From CAZOHN01 sp964579325 (lineage in GTDB: Bacteria > Pseudomonadota > Alphaproteobacteria > Rhodobacterales > Rhodobacteraceae): DNA of 7,424 nt. The notes below the pieces were generated by a model. That model did not search any database. It was not told where the DNA came from and saw nothing but the letters and a program-made list of their open reading frames with translations. Shown one piece after another: positions 1-5,970 of the stretch. Where the stretch lies: the NCBI GenBank assembly GCA_964579325.1, contig CAZOHN010000182.1, forward strand, positions 1-7,424, written 5' to 3'. Each line of letters begins with the position of its first letter. The first letter of the stretch is position 1. Made by a program: the position numbers and the translations under genes.

Positions 1-1
1 G

Positions 2-736
2 CGGATCAACGCGCTGTGTCTCGGGCCGGGCATGGGGACAGGGGAGCGTGAGGCCGGGCTGGTGGCTTTGGCCTTGGGTGTCTCGGTATGTTCCCCCCCA
101 CCCCCATCCCCTCCCCACGAGGGGGAGGGGGGCCGCGAGGGCCAGCCGTCCCGCACAAACGGTGACGGTGAAGCGCTTCCCCTCCCCCCGGTGGGGAGGG
201 GAGAGGGGTGGGGGGCCACGTCGCAAGAAAGGCGGAAGATCGTCCTCGACGCCGACGCGCTCACGATCCTCTCCCAGCACCCCGACCTCTTTGCCGCCCT
301 GCATGAGGGATGCGTCCTCACCCCCCATTCCGGCGAATTCGCCCGCCTTTTCCCCGACATCGCCGAGAAACTCAGCCAGCCCGCCACCAAGGGCCCCGCC
401 TATTCCAAGGTCGACGCCACACGGGAGGCCGCCAAGCGGGCGGGTTGCGTGGTACTCTACAAGGGCCCCGACACGGTGATCGCCGACCCGACAGGGCGCT
501 GTGCGATCAACTCGGCGCACTACGACCGGGCGGCGCCCTGGCTGGCGACGGCGGGGTCGGGCGATGTGCTGGCGGGGTTCATAGCGGGGCTTCTGGCGCG
601 GGGGTTCAGCCCCTTCGACGCGGCCTGCACTGCGGCATGGCTCCATGTCGAATGCGCGCTGTCCTTCGGCCCCGGCCTCATCGCCGAGGATATCCCCGAG
701 GAACTTCCGAAGGTGTTCCGGGCGCTGGGGCTTTAG
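2..736 (+). CDS. nnrD: ADP-dependent NAD(P)HX dehydratase, NnrD domain, 5' end cut by window
   Basis: Repairs hydrated NAD(P)H by ADP-dependent dehydration of the S-epimer; cytosolic, ribokinase-like fold. The open frame enters from the left edge at base 2, so the start is missing. In bacteria this domain is often the C-terminal half of a bifunctional protein with an NnrE epimerase; whether that applies here cannot be seen. Motifs in order: LGPGMG (bases 23-40), VLDADALT (242-265), LTPHSGEFARLFP (317-355), YKGPDTVIADPTG (458-496), and the C-terminal block LATAGSGDVLAGF (542-580) with the GSGD turn and catalytic Asp. Between LGPGMG and VLDADAL the protein carries about 41 extra Pro/Gly/Arg-rich residues encoded by a palindromic repeat (94-215), where relatives have a short turn. 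The frame is preserved and all later motifs look intact, so the gene may still work. The TAG stop lies in a TTAG shared with the convergent Hint gene. Confidence 0.93.
   Translation, partial: RINALCLGPGMGTGEREAGLVALALGVSVCSPPPPSPPHEGEGGREGQPSRTNGDGEALPLPPVGRGEGWGATSQERRKIVLDADALTILSQHPDLFAALHEGCVLTPHSGEFARLFPDIAEKLSQPATKGPAYSKVDATREAAKRAGCVVLYKGPDTVIADPTGRCAINSAHYDRAAPWLATAGSGDVLAGFIAGLLARGFSPFDAACTAAWLHVECALSFGPGLIAEDIPEELPKVFRALGL
94..215. repeat. Palindromic two-unit REP/BIME-like element inserted in frame in nnrD
   Basis: The outer arms 94-118 and 191-215 are reverse complements at 23 of 25 positions, with mismatches only at arm positions 12 and 13. Each arm also forms a local hairpin. 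At 108-116/122-130, CCCCTCCCC pairs with GGGGAGGGG over a 5-nt loop. At 179-187/193-201 the same 9-bp stem recurs, also with a 5-nt loop. The element is therefore two inverted copies of one REP-like unit around about 48 nt of spacer (131-178), which contains the 8-bp palindrome AAGCGCTT. No target-site duplication is obvious, so the exact insertion ends are unknown; the 122-bp core is not a multiple of three. GC-rich repeats of this CCCCTCCCC/GGGGAGGGG kind are, from general knowledge, dispersed in alphaproteobacterial genomes and usually intergenic. Only one copy is present in this window. Confidence 0.88.
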
Positions 737-1212
737 GCCAGCGCGGGCACGGGAACGCCGCTGAGGCATTCGACGCCGTCGGCGTGGAACACCTCCGGCC
801 GGTCGAAGTGCAGCGTGAAGAGGCGCAGGTCGGACGCCTCGGCGCGGGCGACATGGGTGCCGTCGATCAGGCGGGCGATGGGAACGATGGCCTCGCGCTT
901 GCCCCAGAGCGCCTGGGCGCGCCAGTCGGCGATGCGGACGGGCTGGCCCTCGGCGACCGTCAGGTCGCGGTCGGGGCGGTCATAGCCGAGGGTGCCGGCG
1001 CGGATGCAGACGACCGGGCCGCTGTGCAGCCGGAAGCTCAGGCGGCGCAGGGTGCGCATTCCGGCGCGGGTCACGACGCGGTCGCCGGGGGAGAGGAATT
1101 CGACCGGGATCATCCCGTCGGCGGTCAGGACCGAGGTGCCCGGGCCGATGCCGGTTTCGGTCACGACGAGGCGGCTTGCGTCCTGCCCCTTCGACCCCGC
1201 GATGCGCTGCAT
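733..1212 (-). CDS. Divergent Hint-domain protein lacking splicing residues
   Basis: A 159-residue protein resembling the short Hint (hedgehog/intein, Hint_2-type) proteins of Rhodobacteraceae. Residues 23-50 match Hint block A (GPGTSVLTADG, then IPVEFLSPGDRVVTR). Residues 68-92 match the following beta region (VVCIRAGTLG, RDLTVAEGQP), and 107-121 the block with REAIVPIARLIDG. The end, LHFDRPEVFHADGVE (residues 134-148), is the typical closing motif. The nucleophilic Cys expected before PGT is absent (Gly-Ile there), and the block normally reading SPQHR is AEGQP, without His. Self-splicing or self-cleavage is therefore unlikely; a structural or binding role is an inference. No signal peptide or membrane segment is evident. 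The ATG at 1212 is preceded by GGGGGAAGG, a good ribosome binding site. It converges on nnrD with overlapping stops and leaves no room for a terminator between them. Function unknown. Confidence 0.82.
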   Translation of the reverse strand: MQRIAGSKGQDASRLVVTETGIGPGTSVLTADGMIPVEFLSPGDRVVTRAGMRTLRRLSFRLHSGPVVCIRAGTLGYDRPDRDLTVAEGQPVRIADWRAQALWGKREAIVPIARLIDGTHVARAEASDLRLFTLHFDRPEVFHADGVECLSGVPVPALA

Positions 1213-1400
1213 GGACCTTCCCCCACGGATGCACTGCGGGCAAAATCGCGTCGCATTGTGGCGCGATCGTGGTGCACGGGTGCCGTTTCCGGGGCCTTTT
1301 TTCCTCTCGCCTCCGCTGCCGTGCTTTGGTAGAGAGCACGCGATTTCGAAGGGTGGCCGACGGACACGGGAAGGCTGCCCTTTCGGATTTTGCGGGCAAC

Positions 1401-1485
1401 GCGGGTGTGGCGGAACTGGCAGACGCACCGGATTTAGGTTCCGGCGCCTCACGGCGTGGGGGTTCAAATCCCTCCACCCGCACCA
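1401..1485 (+). tRNA. tRNA-Leu (anticodon UAG)
   Basis: Complete class II cloverleaf of 85 nt with encoded CCA. The acceptor stem GCGGGTG (1401-1407) pairs with CACCCGC (1475-1481), followed by discriminator A and CCA. The anticodon stem CCGGA/TCCGG (1428-1432, 1440-1444) encloses loop TTTAGGT, with anticodon TAG at 1435-1437. The long variable arm has a CGCC/GGCG stem, as expected for leucine. The T arm is GGGGG-TTCAAAT-CCCTC with one G-T pair. It reads CUA and probably other CUN codons. tig starts 28 nt downstream with no terminator between. No convincing promoter was found in 1341-1400, though one must lie upstream. Confidence 0.97.
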
Positions 1486-1513
1486 TGGATGAAGAGGGAA
1501 GGACGGATAGCGA

Positions 1514-2845
1514 ATGCAGGTCACCGAGACCCTGAAGGACGGGCTGAAGCGCGGCTACGAGATCGTGGTCACAGCGGCCGAGCTTGATGCCAAGGTGAAC
1601 GAGAAGCTCGCCGAGGCGCAGCCCGAGGTCGCGCTCAAGGGCTTCCGCAAGGGCAAGGTGCCGATGGCGCTCCTGCGCAAGCAGTTCGGCCAGCGCCTGA
1701 TGGGCGAGGCGATGCAGGAAGCCGTGGACGGCGCGATGAAGGAGCACTTCACCGCGACCGGCGACCGCCCGGCCATGCAACCGGACGTCAAGATGACGAA
1801 CGAGGCCTGGACGGAAGGGCAGGACATCACCGTCGCGCTGTCCTACGAGGCGTTGCCGGCGATCCCCGAGGCCGACCTTGCCGCGATCAGCCTGGAAAAG
1901 CTGGTGGTCGAGGCCGACGAGGGCGCGATCGACGAGGCGCTGACGAACCTTGCCGGTGCGGCGAAGTCGTTTGCCGACCGCAAGAAGGGATCGAAGGCCA
2001 AGGACGGCGATCAGGTGGTGATCGACTTCGTGGGCAAGATCGACGGCGAGGCCTTCGAGGGCGGGTCGGGCGAGGACTATCCGCTGGTGCTCGGGTCGGG
2101 CTCGTTCATCCCGGGCTTCGAGGAGCAGCTGGTCGGTGCCAAGGCCGGCGAGGAGACGGCGGTCACCGTCAGCTTCCCCGAGACCTACGGCGCCCAGCAC
2201 CTCGCGGGCAAGGAAGCGGTGTTCGACTGCACCGTGAAGGCGGTGAAGGAGCCGGTGCCGGCCGAGGTCAACGACGATCTTGCCAAGCAGTTCGGCGCCG
2301 AGGACCTCGCCGCGCTCAAGACGCAGATCAAGGACCGGCTCGAGGCCGAGTACAAGGGTGCCGCGCGCGCGGTGATGAAGCGGGCGTTGCTCGATGCCCT
2401 TGATTCCGCGGTGAAATTCGATCTGCCGCCGTCGCTTGTGGAGGCCGAGGCGAGCCAGATCGCGCATCAGCTCTGGCACGAGGAGCACCCCGACCACCAT
2501 GGCCACGATCACGACGCCATCGAGCCCAGTGACGAGCACCGCTCGCTCGCCGAGCGGCGCGTGCGGTTGGGGCTGCTCCTGGCCGAGATCGGCCAGAAGG
2601 CGGCGGTCCAGGTGACGGACGGCGAGATGGCGCAGGCGGTCATGGCGCAGGCGCGGCAGTATCCGGGGCAGGAACGGGCGTTCTTCGAGTTCGTGCAGAA
2701 GAACGCGCAGGTCCAGCAGCAGATCCGCGCGCCGCTCTTCGAGGACAAGGTCGTCGACCACATCTTCGCGATCGCGACGGTGACCGAGAAGGCCGCCGGC
2801 AAGGACGACCTCAAGAAGGCGGTCGACGCGCTCGACGAGCTCTGA
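1514..2845 (+). CDS. tig: Trigger factor, ribosome-associated chaperone and prolyl isomerase
   Basis: Binds near the ribosome exit tunnel and shields nascent chains. The protein has 443 residues, near the usual length. The N-terminal ribosome-binding domain (about 1-115) carries the signature GFRKGKVP at 43-50. The FKBP-type PPIase domain spans about 161-246 (DGDQVVIDFVGKIDG, LGSGSFIPGFEEQL). The helical C-terminal arms follow from about 250, with AERRVRLGLLLAEIG at 346-360. A His-rich stretch at 318-342 contains eight histidines, which could bind Ni or Zn (inference). The ATG at 1514 is chosen because AAGGA at 1499-1503 sits 10 nt upstream and the family N-terminus (MQVTETL) starts there. 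tRNA-Leu ends at 1485, so tig is probably transcribed with the tRNA and its mRNA exposed by tRNA 3' processing (inference). An intrinsic terminator follows at 2871. Confidence 0.97.
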   Translation: MQVTETLKDGLKRGYEIVVTAAELDAKVNEKLAEAQPEVALKGFRKGKVPMALLRKQFGQRLMGEAMQEAVDGAMKEHFTATGDRPAMQPDVKMTNEAWTEGQDITVALSYEALPAIPEADLAAISLEKLVVEADEGAIDEALTNLAGAAKSFADRKKGSKAKDGDQVVIDFVGKIDGEAFEGGSGEDYPLVLGSGSFIPGFEEQLVGAKAGEETAVTVSFPETYGAQHLAGKEAVFDCTVKAVKEPVPAEVNDDLAKQFGAEDLAALKTQIKDRLEAEYKGAARAVMKRALLDALDSAVKFDLPPSLVEAEASQIAHQLWHEEHPDHHGHDHDAIEPSDEHRSLAERRVRLGLLLAEIGQKAAVQVTDGEMAQAVMAQARQYPGQERAFFEFVQKNAQVQQQIRAPLFEDKVVDHIFAIATVTEKAAGKDDLKKAVDALDEL

Positions 2846-2870
2846 TCGGGGATACCTGAGGCGATAGAAG

Positions 2871-2897
2871 CGGGCCGTCCTTCGGGGCGGCCCGTTT
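2871..2897 (+). terminator. Intrinsic terminator of tig
   Basis: CGGGCCGTCC (2871-2880) pairs with GGGCGGCCCG (2885-2894) over a TTCG tetraloop: 10 bp with one G-T pair. A short T run (2895-2897) then TTTGCGTTC follows. It starts 26 nt after the tig stop. The T tract is short, but the stem and the C(UUCG)G loop are very stable. Confidence 0.88.
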
Positions 2898-3442
2898 GCG
2901 TTCGCGCTCGCGTCGTACCGCCGCTCTCAAGGGGAGCGGAATCGGGGCCATCGGAAAGGCATGGGGAAGCCGGCCCTGAAATCAGGTGCCGCCGTCTGTT
3001 TCGGAGCAGGCATACTGGTCCTAGCCGAAGACCGGCGGAACGCGGGCAGGGCCCATCCACGTTTTCCACGCCGCTGTGTCGGGTAGACGCAGCGCGCGCA
3101 ACCTTCGGCTCGGGCGTGTGGTGCAGGTATGGTGCGAGGGCATCAGCGGCACGCCCCGTTGCATCGCTGCGCTCTTCCGCAAGAGTTCGGCGCCGATGCC
3201 GCCATCGTCGCGGTTGATTTCGGCGCCGATCTCGCTATGCGGCGCCCTCAAGGCGAGGGTGGGGGTACGCGCGCCCGAGATCGCGTTGCTGTTCTTGACG
3301 ACCTTCGGGATGAAGGCGGCGGTGATCGCGGGGCGGCAGCGCTGACGGCAGTGCCGATGCCTGCGGAGATGTCGCGTCGCCCTTGAAGAATCCTTCCGGT
3401 CGGGGCAAGGCTCGCCCGGTTCCGGCGGAAGGGGATGTTCGA
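2898..3442. other. 545-nt stretch with no assignable gene; possible decayed minus-strand ORF
   Basis: No gene can be named here. Several short overlapping open frames exist on both strands, none with a recognised domain or a convincing ribosome binding site. The best coding-like signal is on the minus strand, about 3345 down to 3190, in the frame ending at a TAG complementary to 3021-3023. About 47 of 52 consecutive codons end in G or C, similar to the real genes nearby, and there is no stop. The peptide (including NAISGART and SEIGAEINRDDGGIGAE) matches no family I recognise. The only ATG in frame lies mid-way, at 3251, so it looks like a gene fragment or a compositional artefact. A small inverted repeat CCTGA-AA-TCAGG lies at 2975-2986. 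The promoter of the downstream ureohydrolase gene must lie here or just upstream, but I cannot place it. Confidence 0.4.
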
Positions 3443-4444
3443 ATGGGACTGGAAGATGCGAAGAAGGACGTGGACGCCGCGTTTACACGCGCCGATCTGC
3501 GCGGGCCGGCCTTCGAGAATGCCTTCGGCGGCGCGACGTCGTTCCTGCGGCGGCGCTATACCAAGGACCTCGCGGGGGCCGACCTCGCGATCACCGGCGT
3601 GCCCTTCGACCAGGCGGTGACGCACCGCACCGGCACCCGCTTCGGTCCGCGCGCGATCCGGGAGGCCTCGGCGCTGCAACCCTTCGATCCACCCTATGGC
3701 TGGGGCTATGATCCGCTGAGTGAGCTTGCCATCGCCGACTATGGCGACGTGGCCTTCGACTATGCAAAGGTGTCGGACTTTCCCGACGCGCTCACGGCAC
3801 ACATCCGCGGCATTCTGGCCGCCGGGCCGGGCAGCATCGTCCTGGGGGGCGACCACTACATTACCTTCCCGATCCTGAAGGCCTATGCCGAAAAGTTCGG
3901 CCCCATCGCGGTGATCCAGTTCGATGCCCATTCGGACCTCTGGGCGGATGACGACCTGAGCCGGATCGACCACGGCACGATGATGTACAAGGCGGTCAGG
4001 ACCGGCCTCGTCGATGCGGCTCATTCGGTGCAGATCGGTATCCGGACGGAGTGCGAGGATTACCTCGGCGTGAACGTGATCGACGCCCGCGAGGTGCACG
4101 AGACCGGGGCGGCGGCGGCGGCGGAAAGGGCGCGGGCCATCGTCGGCGACCGGCCCTGCTACCTCACCTTCGACATCGACGCGCTCGACCCGGCCTTCGC
4201 GCCGGGCACCGGCACGCCGGTCTGGGGCGGGCTAGCGAGCTGGCAGGCGGCGGCGATCCTGCGGGGGCTGGCGGGGATCAACCTCGTGGGCGGGGACGTG
4301 GTCGAGGTCAGCCCGCCCTTCGACACGACCGGCGCGACCGCGATCGCGGGCGCCCATGTGGCGATGGAACTGATCTGCCTTTATGGCTGGACGAGGCGGG
4401 CAACGGGGCGGGCAACGGGGCGGGCAACGGGGCGGGCAGGGTGA
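3443..4444 (+). CDS. speB: Agmatinase-family ureohydrolase
   Basis: Predicted binuclear-Mn hydrolase releasing urea from agmatine to give putrescine; cytosolic. The protein has 333 residues. Metal-ligand motifs of the arginase/agmatinase fold are complete: GGDHY (H138), DAHSD (D161, H163, D165) and FDIDALDP (D244, D246), followed by APGTGTP at 254-260. Agmatinase-type segments include TGVPFD (51-56), RTGTRFGPRAIR (62-73) and IDHGTMMY (175-182). Start choice: ATG at 3443 is preceded by GGAAGGGG (3427-3434) with 8 nt spacing; an in-frame TTG at 3383 lacks such a site. The last residues (318-333) are a repetitive RATG tail from a 12-bp DNA repeat and lie beyond the conserved fold. The stop overlaps the GTG of the DUF1499 gene. 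Related enzymes hydrolyse guanidinobutyrate, guanidine or other guanidino compounds, so substrate is less certain than family. No arginine decarboxylase gene is in the window. Confidence 0.9.
   Translation: MGLEDAKKDVDAAFTRADLRGPAFENAFGGATSFLRRRYTKDLAGADLAITGVPFDQAVTHRTGTRFGPRAIREASALQPFDPPYGWGYDPLSELAIADYGDVAFDYAKVSDFPDALTAHIRGILAAGPGSIVLGGDHYITFPILKAYAEKFGPIAVIQFDAHSDLWADDDLSRIDHGTMMYKAVRTGLVDAAHSVQIGIRTECEDYLGVNVIDAREVHETGAAAAAERARAIVGDRPCYLTFDIDALDPAFAPGTGTPVWGGLASWQAAAILRGLAGINLVGGDVVEVSPPFDTTGATAIAGAHVAMELICLYGWTRRATGRATGRATGRAG
4397..4438 (+). repeat. 12-bp tandem repeat at speB end, 3.5 units
   Basis: CGGGCAACGGGG occurs three times without change (4397-4408, 4409-4420, 4421-4432), followed by a half unit CGGGCA (4433-4438). 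Twelve bases keep the reading frame, so each unit adds Arg-Ala-Thr-Gly to the ureohydrolase tail. The G-rich units also lie immediately upstream of the GTG start at 4441 and supply the only purine-rich sequence available as its ribosome binding site. Confidence 0.9.
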
Positions 4445-4878
4445 GCGCGCTCCTCCTCAAGGGTCTTGTCGTCCTCGCGGTTCTGCTTCTGGCGGCCGGG
4501 GTCTGGGTGCGGCTCGCACCGGTCGACGTGGCGCGCTGGCATCTCGCCCCCGCGGTGCTGCCGGTCGGGGAGTATTCCGGGGCGAACTCCCACACCGTCG
4601 TGCGGCAGCTTTCGGTGCCGGCGGTGGAGGCGCTGTCTTTCGCCGATGTCGCGATCCTCGACACGCCCCGGACCCTGCGCATCGCGGGCGAGCCAGGCGT
4701 GGGCATGGCGACCTACGAGACGCGATCGCTGATCTGGGGTTTTCCCGACTACACCACCGTTGTCGCCGGAGAGGGGACAATCACCTTCCACGGCCGCGCC
4801 CGGTTCGGGCAGAGCGACCTGGGCGTGAACCGCAAGCGGATCGAAGCCTGGATTCGGGAGCTCAACGGCCACCTCTGA
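4441..4878 (+). CDS. DUF1499 family membrane-anchored protein
   Basis: A 145-residue protein of the DUF1499 family, function unknown. An N-terminal hydrophobic segment at about residues 3-22 (LLLKGLVVLAVLLLAAGVWV) looks like a membrane anchor or uncleaved signal, placing the rest probably in the periplasm (inference). Family-like segments are RLAPVDVARWH (24-34), TPRTLRIAG around the middle, TYETRSLIWGFPDYTTV with the conserved WGFPDY, and the C-terminal RFGQSDLGVNRKRIEAWI. The GTG start is chosen because it directly precedes the membrane segment and forms a GTGA overlap with the ureohydrolase stop, implying translational coupling. No separate Shine-Dalgarno is seen other than the G-rich repeat just upstream. 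Ends 36 nt before prfA. No functional link with polyamine metabolism is evident. Confidence 0.82.
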   Translation: MSALLLKGLVVLAVLLLAAGVWVRLAPVDVARWHLAPAVLPVGEYSGANSHTVVRQLSVPAVEALSFADVAILDTPRTLRIAGEPGVGMATYETRSLIWGFPDYTTVVAGEGTITFHGRARFGQSDLGVNRKRIEAWIRELNGHL

Positions 4879-4891
4879 CTTGACCCCCAGA

Positions 4892-4903
4892 CCCCGATCG
4901 GGG
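4892..4903. promoter_or_regulatory. Palindrome overlapping the prfA ribosome binding site
   Basis: CCCCGATCGGGG is a perfect 12-bp palindrome whose right arm runs into the prfA Shine-Dalgarno sequence GGGAAGG (4901-4907). In RNA the GATC centre leaves almost no loop, so at most the outer C/G pairs would form a weak hairpin. A regulatory role is only a possibility. Confidence 0.25.
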
Positions 4904-4914
4904 AAGGCAGCGCC

Positions 4915-5970
4915 ATGATTCCAGTCGAACGCCTCGATCAGATCGTGAGCCGCTTCCAGTTCGTCGAGGCGAAGATGGCGGAGGGCGCGAACCCGTCGGA
5001 GCTCGCCTCCCTGGGTCGCGAGTATGCCGACCTCAAGCCCGTGGTGGCGGAGATCGAGGACTGGCGGCGGCTGCGTGACGAGATCGCCGAGGCGGAGGCG
5101 ATGCGGATGGATCCCGAGATGCGGGCGCTGGCCGAGGAGGAACTGCCACGGCTGAAGGCACGGCTGCCCGAGGTCGAGCAGGCGCTGCGGCTGGCGCTGC
5201 TGCCGAAGGACGCCGCCGACGCGCGGCCGGCGATCCTGGAGATCCGGCCCGGGACCGGCGGGGAGGAAGCGGCGCTTTTCGCGGGCGACCTGCTGCGGAT
5301 GTACCAGAAGTATGCCGAGGCGAGGGGTTGGCGGTTTGCGCTTCTGTCGCTGACCGAGACCGAACTGGGCGGCGTGAAGGAAGCCGTGGCCTCGGTGCAG
5401 GGCGAGGGGGTCTTTGCCCGGCTCAAGTACGAATCCGGCGTCCACCGCGTCCAGCGGGTGCCCGAGACGGAATCGGGCGGGCGCATCCACACCTCGGCGG
5501 CCACGGTGGCGGTGCTGCCCGAGGCCGCCGAGGTCGAGATCGACATTCCCGCCTCCGATATCCGCATCGACACGATGCGGTCGTCCGGCGCGGGCGGCCA
5601 GCACGTCAACACCACCGACTCGGCGGTGCGCGTGACGCACCTGCCCACGGGCATCGTGGTGACCAGTTCGGAGAAGTCGCAGCACCAGAACCGGGCCAAC
5701 GTGATGGCCGTGCTGCGCGCGCGCCTCTACGACATGGAGCGCACGCGCGCCGATACCGAACGCGCCGCCGACCGGAGGTCGCAGGTCGGCACCGGGGACC
5801 GGTCGGAGCGCATCCGGACCTACAACTTTCCGCAAGGAAGGATGACCGACCACCGGATCAACCTGACGCTCTACCGGCTCGACCAGGTGATGCAGGGCGA
5901 CCTTGAGGAGGTGATCGACGCGCTGACGTCGGCCGATCAGGCGGCGAAGCTCGCCGAGATGGAGGGATGA
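4915..5970 (+). CDS. prfA: Peptide chain release factor 1
   Basis: Recognises UAA and UAG in the ribosomal A site and triggers peptide release. The protein has 351 residues, close to the family norm. Helical N-terminal domain about 1-100, then the PCRF-type region (IRPGTGGEEAALFAGDL at 110-126). The codon-reading tripeptide lies in RVPETESGGRIHTS (181-194) as Pro-Glu-Thr (183-185), the P-x-T pattern of RF1 rather than the SPF of RF2. The catalytic GGQ is at 227-229 inside SSGAGGQHVNTTDSAVR, and Gln229 is the expected PrmC methylation site. QHQNRANVMAVLRARLY and RSERIRTYNFPQGRMTDHR are further class I signatures. The ATG at 4915 has GGGAAGG 7 nt upstream. The stop overlaps prmC by ATGA. RF1 rather than RF2 or the peptidyl-hydrolase homologues is clear from the motif and full length. 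Confidence 0.97.
   Translation: MIPVERLDQIVSRFQFVEAKMAEGANPSELASLGREYADLKPVVAEIEDWRRLRDEIAEAEAMRMDPEMRALAEEELPRLKARLPEVEQALRLALLPKDAADARPAILEIRPGTGGEEAALFAGDLLRMYQKYAEARGWRFALLSLTETELGGVKEAVASVQGEGVFARLKYESGVHRVQRVPETESGGRIHTSAATVAVLPEAAEVEIDIPASDIRIDTMRSSGAGGQHVNTTDSAVRVTHLPTGIVVTSSEKSQHQNRANVMAVLRARLYDMERTRADTERAADRRSQVGTGDRSERIRTYNFPQGRMTDHRINLTLYRLDQVMQGDLEEVIDALTSADQAAKLAEMEG

Noticed and set aside
1245..1267. Inverted repeat ATCGCG/CGCGAT (11-nt loop) upstream of the Hint gene as a possible operator.
   Set aside because: Only 6 bp per arm in very GC-rich DNA, so chance is likely, and no promoter elements could be placed beside it.
1321..1348. Sequence resembling a tRNA D-arm (TTGGTAGAG, then AGCAC) upstream of tRNA-Leu, suggesting a second or decayed tRNA.
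   Set aside because: Only the nine-base D-arm-like piece matches; no acceptor, anticodon or T stem can be drawn around it.
980..2761. A 593-codon open frame on the minus strand across tig.
   Set aside because: It is antisense to the well-conserved tig gene and tRNA-Leu, is rich in Arg/Leu/His as expected of a shadow frame, and shows no domain.
3295..3323. TTGACG as a -35 box for the ureohydrolase gene.
   Set aside because: The sequence 17 nt downstream is GGCGGT, with no resemblance to a -10 element.
4880..4903. TTGACC before prfA as a -35 element.
   Set aside because: No A/T-rich -10 sequence exists at a suitable distance before the prfA start; the following bases are G-rich.
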